From Verrucomicrobiota bacterium (GTDB taxonomy: Bacteria > Verrucomicrobiota > Verrucomicrobiia > Chthoniobacterales > UBA10450), in contig QHPN01000078.1 of the NCBI GenBank assembly GCA_003219115.1, positions 1-22,202 of the forward strand: DNA of 22,202 nt, given 5' to 3'. The notes below the pieces were generated by a model. That model had not been told where the DNA came from. It ran no database searches and saw only the letters and a list, made by a program, of their open reading frames with translations. The translations under genes and the position numbers were made by a program. This document shows positions 7,407-13,188 of the stretch, piece by piece (position 1 is the first letter of the stretch; every line of letters begins with the position of its first letter).

Positions 7407-8422
7407 ACCAACAGATTGTTCGCGTCATCTATCCGGCGAACGGTGCGCAAGTCGTACTACGTACTGAGGACGACTGGGATGTCGATCTTGCACCGGTTTC
7501 GGTGGATGGATGTGCTTCGGAATTTCAAATCGAGACGGAGCGACCGTTCTTTTATTTCAAACCGCTGCTCGTTCGCGGAAGTGAGAGAAACTGGTCGCGG
7601 GGAGAAAATTATCTGGCCATCGCGACATCGGGCACGCCGGTCGATGTGCATCCATATTTCCGTGAAGAGACGCATTGCAGCGTTTGCGAGCTGATGCCGG
7701 CGCTCGCCAGTCCGGCAGGAAACGAACATCGCTTCCGTGTTTTTCTTCCGCCCGGTTATCGCGAGAACACGCTCAAAAAATACCCGGTGCTCTACATGCA
7801 TGACGGCAACAACCTTTTCCTCAAAGAAGAAGCGTTTCTAGGAAACACTTGGATGACCGGCGATGTTCTGAATGTCTTAGATCGCATGAATGCGATCGAA
7901 GAAGTCATCGTGGTGGGCGTTCATCCGCGTGACCGAATGTGTGAATACACATTGCCGGGGTATGAGGATTACGGCCGATTCCTGGTGGAAGTTCTGAAAC
8001 CCGCGATCGACGCAAAATATCGGACGCTCACGGATGCGACGAATACCGCGGTGATGGGATCGTCATTAGGCGGAGTGGTCTCATTTTATCTCGGATGGCA
8101 ATGGCCGGATGTGTTCGGCAAAGTTGCGTGTCTTTCAAGCACGTTTACTTATCGCGACGATTTGATCGAGCGTGTTTCCGCGGAACCGAAGCGTGCCCTC
8201 AGGATTTATCTCGACAGTGGCTGGCCGGCGGACAATTACGAGGCCACGCGCGCAATGCGCGATCGTCTGATCTGGAAAGGCTACAGTCCCGGCTCTGATC
8301 TATTCTATCTGGCATTCCCGGAAGCGAAGCACGACGAGAACGCGTGGGCGGCGCGTAGTCCAATCCCGCTCCAGTTTCTCTTCGGGAAACTGCCAGTGTT
8401 CGATCCGAGCAGGGCTGGCTGA
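7403..8422 (+). CDS. Esterase-family alpha/beta hydrolase with N-terminal accessory domain
   Basis: The 339-residue product has a roughly 95-residue N-terminal beta-rich region followed by an esterase D / enterochelin-esterase-like alpha/beta hydrolase domain. Visible features are FRVFLPPGYRENTLKKYPVL, YMHDGNNLF, the nucleophile elbow MGSSLGG (Ser near residue 220), and a late His in AKHDENAW as the likely catalytic His; the acid is probably the Asp of YLDSGWP. No signal peptide is seen. The start is the GTG at 7403, whose last bases form the stop of the preceding gene (GTGA overlap), so it is the last gene of the operon. The substrate is unknown: esters of sugars or small metabolites are plausible, and a role in lipid turnover is only suggested by position. 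Confidence 0.82.
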   Translation: MNQQIVRVIYPANGAQVVLRTEDDWDVDLAPVSVDGCASEFQIETERPFFYFKPLLVRGSERNWSRGENYLAIATSGTPVDVHPYFREETHCSVCELMPALASPAGNEHRFRVFLPPGYRENTLKKYPVLYMHDGNNLFLKEEAFLGNTWMTGDVLNVLDRMNAIEEVIVVGVHPRDRMCEYTLPGYEDYGRFLVEVLKPAIDAKYRTLTDATNTAVMGSSLGGVVSFYLGWQWPDVFGKVACLSSTFTYRDDLIERVSAEPKRALRIYLDSGWPADNYEATRAMRDRLIWKGYSPGSDLFYLAFPEAKHDENAWAARSPIPLQFLFGKLPVFDPSRAG

Positions 8423-8431
8423 TCAGGCACG

Positions 8432-8520
8432 TCTCTCCCATGGGAGAGAATGGACGAACTTCTCAATAGCTAACGATTCCTCCTCCCTTGGGGAGAAGGT
8501 TAGGATGAGGGTTTTTCAAG
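8432..8520. repeat. CTCTCCC-type intergenic palindromic repeat pair
   Basis: A perfect 18-bp palindrome at 8432-8449 (TCTCTCCCATGGGAGAGA) is followed by a second arm at about 8482-8497 built on CTCCC TTGG GGAG, then GAAGGTTAGGATGAGGGTTTTTC. It resembles dispersed CTCTCCC / GGGAGAG intergenic repeats seen in many genomes. Lying just after the operon's last stop, the hairpin may also act as a terminator or mRNA 3'-end stabiliser, but neither arm is followed directly by a clean T run. Confidence 0.6.
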
Positions 8521-8551
8521 AGTCTCTTAGCTCGTAGGCTTCCGTTTGGGA

Positions 8552-8773
8552 TCACGCTGCAGTGAGCCCAGCACGGATGACGGAGGAGAACAAAACCGCG
8601 GCGATCGCGCTCTGATCGCGGAGTCGCATTACGCGCTTGCGCGCAGTGCTGAACGCGTCGCGAGTGAGCGCGATTGCCTCTCGCGGATTATCAGTCAATC
8701 GGCTGGCGAAGCTGTACACAGCGGGATAGTAGCTGGCCACAATATTGTCGAATGTTGAAGAATTCATTTTCAT
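8552..8773 (-). CDS. Small protein resembling sigma-70 region 2 only (possible truncated ECF sigma)
   Basis: The 73-residue ORF begins MKMNSSTFDNIVASYYPAVY and continues SFASRLTDNPREAIALTRDAF, which matches the layout of ECF sigma region 2 (YYxxVYxFALRLTxNxxDAxDLTQDAF). It ends shortly after LRDQSAIAAVLFSSVIRA, with no region 4 in any frame downstream on the minus strand. The core-binding acidic residues of region 2.2 are partly lost (AIALTRD in place of AEDLTQD). No clear Shine-Dalgarno precedes the ATG. It may be a decayed sigma gene, or a small region-2-only protein. The downstream flank holds the CTCTCCC repeats. Confidence 0.5.
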   Translation of the reverse strand: MKMNSSTFDNIVASYYPAVYSFASRLTDNPREAIALTRDAFSTARKRVMRLRDQSAIAAVLFSSVIRAGLTAA

Positions 8774-9157
8774 ATGACGATCACGTTTGCGATTAGTCGA
8801 AAACTAAGGATGACCCCTTACATCGATTCCTGAACCGGATTCCCATCTGCAAAAAGGAGAATCCGTGATGTCAGGGGACTCGACGGGTACCGTTCTTGTT
8901 TTTGGCAATCCCCCTCGGCAATCCGCGATGTTGTTCGCAAGCTGGCCTAACATGTAAATGCCTCCATTTTCTACGGTTATCCACGCCATTAGTCAACAAA
9001 TCCGACCTCGTCTCGAATCCGAGAGTTCCCTTGTTTCGCGGTAACGATGATCCTGGTGCTCCGTTGCACGGAATTAGCTGAATCTGGCACCGATGGAGAC
9101 AATAAAATGTTGGGAAATAGGTGCTGGCAAAGCTGAGAGCGACCTCACGCAACGATT
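8774..9157. other. 384-bp divergent intergenic region
   Basis: This lies between the minus-strand sigma-like ORF and the plus-strand PATAN regulator and should hold both promoters; I cannot place either with confidence. It contains a strong AAGGAG (8854-8859) followed by a 29-codon ORF (8868-8957), listed separately, and a lone 8-of-9 DnaA-box-like TTATCCACG (about 8977) without companions. No tRNA-like or palindromic GTAG element was seen. Confidence 0.4.
8868..8957 (+). CDS. Possible 29-residue small ORF with strong ribosome binding site
   Basis: An AAGGAG at 8854-8859 lies 8 bases before ATG 8868 (a GTG sits directly before it, in frame). The ORF encodes a 29-residue peptide (MSGDSTGTVLVFGNPPRQSA then MLFASWPNM) and stops at TAA 8955-8957, about 200 bases upstream of the regulator gene. 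It resembles nothing I recognise. The binding site is stronger than those of most genes here, which is the only support; it could be chance. Confidence 0.22.
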   Translation: MSGDSTGTVLVFGNPPRQSAMLFASWPNM

Positions 9158-11362
9158 TTGCCCGTGAACGATTCTTCTAGCGGAAGCAGCAAAAGCGAAG
9201 GCCGGATTCTCGTCTTTGAGCCCGACGAGTCACTGGTCTCGTCAATTTTGAACGCATTGCACGAGGCCGCGCCGGGCGCGGTGTTGGAAGTCGCCCGCAA
9301 TCTGGAAGAGGCACATCGCATCGTCTTAAGCGATCAACCTGACCTGTTCGTACTCGACATGGATGCAGCACACGATTTAGGCCAGGATTTCCTGATTGAT
9401 TTGCGTACTAGCCATCCTGAGGCACGCGCACTTGTTTTAACGGCTAAGCATCTCGCCTGGCAGCGCGAGCAAGCAGCTGGGATCGGTGCCATTCATTTTT
9501 TAGAAAAACCGTTTTCGCATTCGGACTTCGTCGATCTGGTGCATGCGCTTCTGCGACCCGGCGTGGAGGGCGAAAAATTCCAAGGAACGTTGAGTGATCT
9601 GCATCTGTCCGACATCATTCAATTAAAATGCATGAGCAGCGCGACCTCGGCCCTCGAAATTACCGGTCCGGCGGGGGAAAGGGCGCGCGTTTATTTCGTT
9701 AACGGTCAGGTATGCCACGCGGTCTCTCCCGGTTGCGAAGGGTGCAAGGCCTTCAATGAAATCGTCAGCTGGAAAAGCGGAAAGATCTCGGAAGTCGCCG
9801 GCGCCAAGACTCCACCCCGCACCATCGATGTCGATTGGCAATTTCTGCTCATGGAAGCCATCCGCCGGGTTGACGAGACAAATGCCCGCCGGGAGCGCCG
9901 CAAGATGGTCGGCCCCCCCAAAAAGCACACGGTCCTGGTGATTGATGACAGTTTGATGATGTTAAATTTCGTCGAGAAAATTCTTAGCGAAGCGAACTAT
10001 GACGTGGTCACCGCTGCGACGGGGCAGGAAGGTTTGCTCGCCATTTACGAACAAAACCCCGATTTGATCCTGCTCGACTATTTGCTACCCGATTTGCGCG
10101 GGGATGAAGTTAGCTGCCGCCTCAGGGAAAACGAATCTACCGCAGGCATCCCGGTGGTGTTCGTGTCCGGTTTCGGGGCCGACTTGGAACAAGCACAATC
10201 AAAATCCGCGAATGTTTTGGGCATTCTCAACAAACCATTCACTTCCGATTTGCTCTTGGAAGCAGTCGAGCAACATCTGCCGAAAATTGCGCCCGAGCAA
10301 GCCGTCGCGGCGGAGGCCGCTTTCAAGCTCGCGACAAGCTCGGAGTTCGCAAATGTTATCGGGCCGGAAATTGAGCCAGCGCCGTCCGTCGCCTTTTCGC
10401 CGCTCCCGGTCGATGCGGCACTGGCGTCCGCCCAACAATACGAACCGGCGCATAGTGGCTTCGGCGATACGAATTTTATGGCGCAACCGGTAACTGACCG
10501 TGGCGTTGATTCTGTCGGTTTCGCGTCTGTAACGAATACCTATTTTTCAGGGGATACCGATTTTGTTTCCTTCGGTAAGACGTTACGAATAATCGCTGAG
10601 AAAGAACTGACCGGAACGCTTCGCTGTTCCCGGACAAAGGAAAATGTCGAACTGTATATCCGCAATGGAAAAGTAGTGCTGGTGACGGCCCGGGATGCCG
10701 AACTGTACTGCTCGGAAGCGCCAATCACTCTCGGGAATATCGATCCAGAGCTGCTGGCACGAGCGCGAGCGAGGCAATCCCAAAATGGATGTCCATTGTT
10801 CATCACTCTCGCGGGTGAAGATTCGATTCGACCCGATTCGGCCTTACAACTAGTGCGGCATTATGGCCAAAATCTGTTCGCACACTTATGGACCGCGTCG
10901 CGAGTGCGGTTCGCATTTGAGCAAACCAGTGACCTGCCTGATTTCACTCGGGACGTACCCTCCGAAAACGATATTGAAGATTGGATGTTACGCACGTTGC
11001 GCTTTGTCCAAGTGGAGGACGTTGGCAATAAAATGAATTATGATGTGAGCTGGATTCCCACTTACACCCGCTATGGCATTGAGCGTGTAGAAAAACTCCA
11101 GTTTAGCGAAAAAGAGGCGCAATTTGCCTCGCAATTCAACGGTGCCCGTTCGATTGTCCAGATTGCGCGTAATCTTCGACTGGATCTGAAATTCGCCTGC
11201 TTAAACTTGTTCCGTTTTGTCGAGCTCGAGATTGTCGAATGCTGGCCGCCGGGACTTCGGACAAGCCGTAGCGGGGCGATGTTTCGTGCAAAACCCGATT
11301 GGCGGGGCAGAAAGACACCTCTGCGCAAAAAGGTTAAATTATTAAAATTGCTAGATTATTAA
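9158..11362 (+). CDS. Two-receiver PATAN/DUF4388 response regulator
   Basis: The 734-residue regulator has four recognisable blocks. (1) A receiver at residues about 15-135 with FVLDMD (Asp67 as likely phosphoacceptor) and LEKPF. (2) A PATAN/DUF4388 domain at about 140-241, beginning FQGTLSDLHLSDIIQL. (3) A second receiver at about 256-372 with VLVIDDS, LILLDYLLPD and ILNKPF. (4) A low-complexity linker, then a second PATAN-like region at about 470-700 (GKTLRIIAEKELTGTLRCS). The C-terminus is basic (RGRKTPLRKKVKLLKLLDY). There is no DNA-binding or enzymatic output domain, so it probably signals through protein-protein contacts; similar receiver-PATAN proteins act in motility, polarity or exopolysaccharide control. 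No histidine kinase is adjacent. The start is uncertain: TTG 9158 or GTG 9164, neither with a clear Shine-Dalgarno. Confidence 0.82.
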   Translation: MPVNDSSSGSSKSEGRILVFEPDESLVSSILNALHEAAPGAVLEVARNLEEAHRIVLSDQPDLFVLDMDAAHDLGQDFLIDLRTSHPEARALVLTAKHLAWQREQAAGIGAIHFLEKPFSHSDFVDLVHALLRPGVEGEKFQGTLSDLHLSDIIQLKCMSSATSALEITGPAGERARVYFVNGQVCHAVSPGCEGCKAFNEIVSWKSGKISEVAGAKTPPRTIDVDWQFLLMEAIRRVDETNARRERRKMVGPPKKHTVLVIDDSLMMLNFVEKILSEANYDVVTAATGQEGLLAIYEQNPDLILLDYLLPDLRGDEVSCRLRENESTAGIPVVFVSGFGADLEQAQSKSANVLGILNKPFTSDLLLEAVEQHLPKIAPEQAVAAEAAFKLATSSEFANVIGPEIEPAPSVAFSPLPVDAALASAQQYEPAHSGFGDTNFMAQPVTDRGVDSVGFASVTNTYFSGDTDFVSFGKTLRIIAEKELTGTLRCSRTKENVELYIRNGKVVLVTARDAELYCSEAPITLGNIDPELLARARARQSQNGCPLFITLAGEDSIRPDSALQLVRHYGQNLFAHLWTASRVRFAFEQTSDLPDFTRDVPSENDIEDWMLRTLRFVQVEDVGNKMNYDVSWIPTYTRYGIERVEKLQFSEKEAQFASQFNGARSIVQIARNLRLDLKFACLNLFRFVELEIVECWPPGLRTSRSGAMFRAKPDWRGRKTPLRKKVKLLKLLDY

Positions 11363-11413
11363 GAACTGGAACGGGGTCTTCGTTTTAATGACTTAACGTC
11401 CCACCGTTCTTAA
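11359..11413. terminator. Inverted repeat between convergent regulator and rpmH genes (weak terminator candidate)
   Basis: TTAAGAAC at 11359-11366 (overlapping the regulator's TAA) and GTTCTTAA at 11406-11413 form a perfect 8-bp inverted repeat with a 39-base loop, in the short gap between two convergent genes. No T run follows on either strand, so a factor-independent terminator is not demonstrated. Confidence 0.25.
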
Positions 11414-11426
11414 CGCGAAGGCAGCC

Positions 11427-11600
11427 TCATGCCTGCGTGTGTCGGGCGTAATGATTCTCGACGCCCTTCGGCAACAGACGTTTGCGGCCGCGTTGTCGCC
11501 GACGCGCAAGGGTGGCGCGGCCGCCTTTGGTTTTCATGCGGGCTCGAAAACCGTGCTGGCGTTTACGCGTGCGCTTCGATGGCTGATAAGTGCGTTTCAT
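11427..11600 (-). CDS. rpmH: 50S ribosomal protein L34
   Basis: The reverse strand encodes 57 residues beginning MKRTYQPSKRTRKRQHGFRA, then MKTKGGRATLARRRQRGRKR, which is unmistakable L34, a small basic protein of the large ribosomal subunit. Bacterial L34 is usually about 44-46 residues; here the C-terminus carries about 11 extra residues (PKGVENHYARHTQA region). The opposite strand has long open frames that are only shadows of this Arg/Lys-rich gene. A TTGACA-type promoter lies just upstream (11622-11649). rpmH is normally followed by rnpA, yidD and yidC, but here only 64 bases separate its stop from the convergent regulator gene, so that cluster is absent. Confidence 0.95.
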   Translation of the reverse strand: MKRTYQPSKRTRKRQHGFRARMKTKGGRATLARRRQRGRKRLLPKGVENHYARHTQA

Positions 11601-11621
11601 GGAGCGGTGGAACGGACGGGA

Positions 11622-11649
11622 ACAGTAAAAGTGGCGCTCAGATTGTCAA
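11622..11649 (-). promoter_or_regulatory. Probable sigma-70 promoter of rpmH
   Basis: On the minus strand a perfect -35 TTGACA (11649-11644) is separated by 16 bases from TACTGT (11627-11622) as -10. Transcription would begin about 15 bases before the rpmH ATG. The -10 is a weak match, but the position and the perfect -35 support the call. A palindromic repeat element begins only 13 bp upstream of the -35. Confidence 0.6.
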
Positions 11650-11662
11650 TGTCCGCGTCTTG

Positions 11663-11737
11663 TTGTAGCGGCGGTCTATGACCGCCGGAGATTTCTTGTA
11701 GCGCATGGGTAGCGGCGGTCATAGACCGCCGCTACAG
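11663..11737. repeat. Intergenic GTAG-foot BIME-like element (GCGGCGGTC body)
   Basis: It runs from TTGTAGC to GCTACAG over 75 bases. Each arm is GTAG plus a palindrome of CGGCGGTC and GACCGCCG around TATGA/ATA; the arms are near-perfect inverted copies. The spacer includes a further GTAGCGC. This is the same architecture as the four in-frame copies, but with a different palindrome body and lying between genes, upstream of rpmH. Confidence 0.85.
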
Positions 11738-11776
11738 AAGAAAATCGCGCTCTCCAAAGCGATAAACGTCCCCACT

Positions 11777-11857
11777 TATCATGTCGAGCAAAGTCGAGAC
11801 ATCTCTGAATTTTTGAAGAGACTGATCAGAGATTCCTCGACTGCGCTCGCAATGACA
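11777..11857. repeat. Inverted repeat of the GTCGAG...CTCGAC dispersed type
   Basis: Two arms of about 32 bases are imperfect inverted copies: one begins with CATGTCGAGCAAAGTCGAGA and ends in CATCTCTGA, the other is TCAGAGATTCCTCGACTGCG followed by CTCGCAATGACA. The spacer is about 17 bases. It resembles intergenic repeats with the CGAGC...GTCGAG...ATCTCT pattern found in many environmental genomes. It lacks the GTAG foot, so it is a separate family from the neighbouring element. Confidence 0.75.
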
Positions 11858-11934
11858 AAAAGACAGCCGCGCCCAAAAAACCGTCAGTTGCCACTACATC
11901 GTTTTTCGATGATAGACCCAAGGTGAGTCATGTC

Positions 11935-12408
11935 GTGATTGAGCCGGCAACGGCCGAAGACCTGGATGAGTTGTCCGATCTTCTCGGCGAACTTTTCAGC
12001 GAGGAGAGCGATTTCCGGCCGAACAAAGAAAAGCAATTGCGAGGCTTGCGTTTAATCTTTGAACAACCGAACCGCGGCCGCGTTTTCGTCCTGCGGCGCG
12101 ATCGTTCCATTGTGGGTATGATCAATTTGCTCTTTACCATTAGCACGGCGGAAGGCGGCTTTGTCGTTTTGCTGGAAGATCTAGTTGTTCACAAAGCGTA
12201 TCGCGATCATGGTTACGGTTCGCAGTTGCTGGAATACGCCATCGATTTTGCCCGCAAGAAAAATTTCCTGCGAATCACCTTATTAACCGATCGCCCCGAG
12301 ATTAAATCGCAGGCATTTTTCAAACGTCATGGCTTCTTCGAGTCCGCCATGATCCCGATGCGCCTGTTGATCACGCCGGAAACTCCGCAGCAGGACCTGA
12401 CGCTTTAG
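11935..12408 (+). CDS. GNAT family N-acetyltransferase
   Basis: The 157-residue protein has a single GNAT domain that would acetylate an amine using acetyl-CoA. It begins MIEPATAEDLDELSDLLGEL (typical alpha-1 region) and contains VVLLEDLVVHKAYRDHGYGS, where DHGYGSQLLEYA is the acetyl-CoA pyrophosphate-binding motif A (R/Q-x-x-G-x-G/A), followed by ITLLTDRPEIKSQAFFKRHG, typical motif B. The GTG at 11935 is preferred over the in-frame GTG at 11923 because AAGGTGA (11920-11926) then sits 8 bases upstream and the protein begins exactly at the domain. The substrate cannot be told. The site-2 protease gene follows 38 bases later and is probably cotranscribed. Confidence 0.85.
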   Translation: MIEPATAEDLDELSDLLGELFSEESDFRPNKEKQLRGLRLIFEQPNRGRVFVLRRDRSIVGMINLLFTISTAEGGFVVLLEDLVVHKAYRDHGYGSQLLEYAIDFARKKNFLRITLLTDRPEIKSQAFFKRHGFFESAMIPMRLLITPETPQQDLTL

Positions 12409-12446
12409 CGGTCTACCGTATTCGTGATTTCGACGGAGTAACCCAG

Positions 12447-13187
12447 ATGCGAGGCGGCACTATTCGTCTTTTTCGGTTCGCCGGGATCGACGTTTTCCTG
12501 CATTTCACCTGGTTTATCATCGCCGCTTATTATATCTCCGGATATATTCGTCAGTACGAATCGCCGGTTTGGGGCGTCCTCGAATACGTGTCGGTATTCG
12601 GCATCGTTCTGATTCACGAATTTGGTCACGCGCTCGCGTGTCGGCAGGTTGGAGGAATAGCAAATCAGATCGTGCTTTGGCCATTGGGAGGCATTGCCTT
12701 CGTCAACCCGCCTCGAAGGCCTGGCGCCTACCTGTGGAGCATCGCGGCCGGTCCGCTCGTAAATGTGCTTCTCCTTCCTTTGCTCGGCGTGATGTCGATG
12801 CTAATTCGGGCGTCAGCGCCGGGAAGCGACATGGCAGTTTTCTTTCATCACCTGAACGTGATCAATATGGTGCTTCTTATTTTTAATCTTCTGCCGGTTT
12901 TTCCACTTGATGGCGGGCAAATTGTCCGTGGCTTGCTTTGGTTTCCATTTGGCGAAATTCGTAGTCTGCAAATCTCGAGCGTGATTGGTCTTGTTGGTGG
13001 AGCAATCCTTGGAATTGTTGGATTGATGGCCGGATCGGTTTGGTGGGCCATCCTGGCGTTTTTCCTTCTTAGCCGTGCTTGGTACGGCTGGCAGCAGGCG
13101 AAAGCGATGACCGCCATGTCCAGAATGCAAATACCAATTCCGACGTCGCCGGGCGCACAGGAGGATGCGCCACCATCGCCGCGATGA
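12447..13187 (+). CDS. Site-2 protease family zinc metalloprotease (M50)
   Basis: This 246-residue integral membrane protease would cleave transmembrane segments of regulatory proteins inside the membrane. It has a first hydrophobic segment at about residues 14-32, the zinc-binding HEFGH at 57-61 inside a membrane helix (SVFGIVLIHEFGHALACRQV), a conserved PLGG (79-82), further helices around 96-120, and NLLPVFPLDGG (147-157) supplying the third zinc ligand Asp, then two more C-terminal helices. There are no PDZ or CBS domains, so it is the short SpoIVFB-like subgroup. GGAG (12435-12438) lies 8 bases before the ATG. Its stop is one base from the stop of the convergent M1 aminopeptidase gene. 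The target is unknown; the anti-sigma factor about 4 kb away is one candidate. Confidence 0.92.
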   Translation: MRGGTIRLFRFAGIDVFLHFTWFIIAAYYISGYIRQYESPVWGVLEYVSVFGIVLIHEFGHALACRQVGGIANQIVLWPLGGIAFVNPPRRPGAYLWSIAAGPLVNVLLLPLLGVMSMLIRASAPGSDMAVFFHHLNVINMVLLIFNLLPVFPLDGGQIVRGLLWFPFGEIRSLQISSVIGLVGGAILGIVGLMAGSVWWAILAFFLLSRAWYGWQQAKAMTAMSRMQIPIPTSPGAQEDAPPSPR

Positions 13188-13188
13188 C

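Noticed and set aside
8977..8985. DnaA-box-like TTATCCACG
   Set aside because: It is a single 8-of-9 match with no cluster, no AT-rich unwinding region and no dnaA or dnaN nearby.
11429..11681. Two overlapping plus-strand open frames of about 80 codons
   Set aside because: They are antisense shadows of rpmH, whose Arg/Lys-rich codons leave the opposite strand free of stops.
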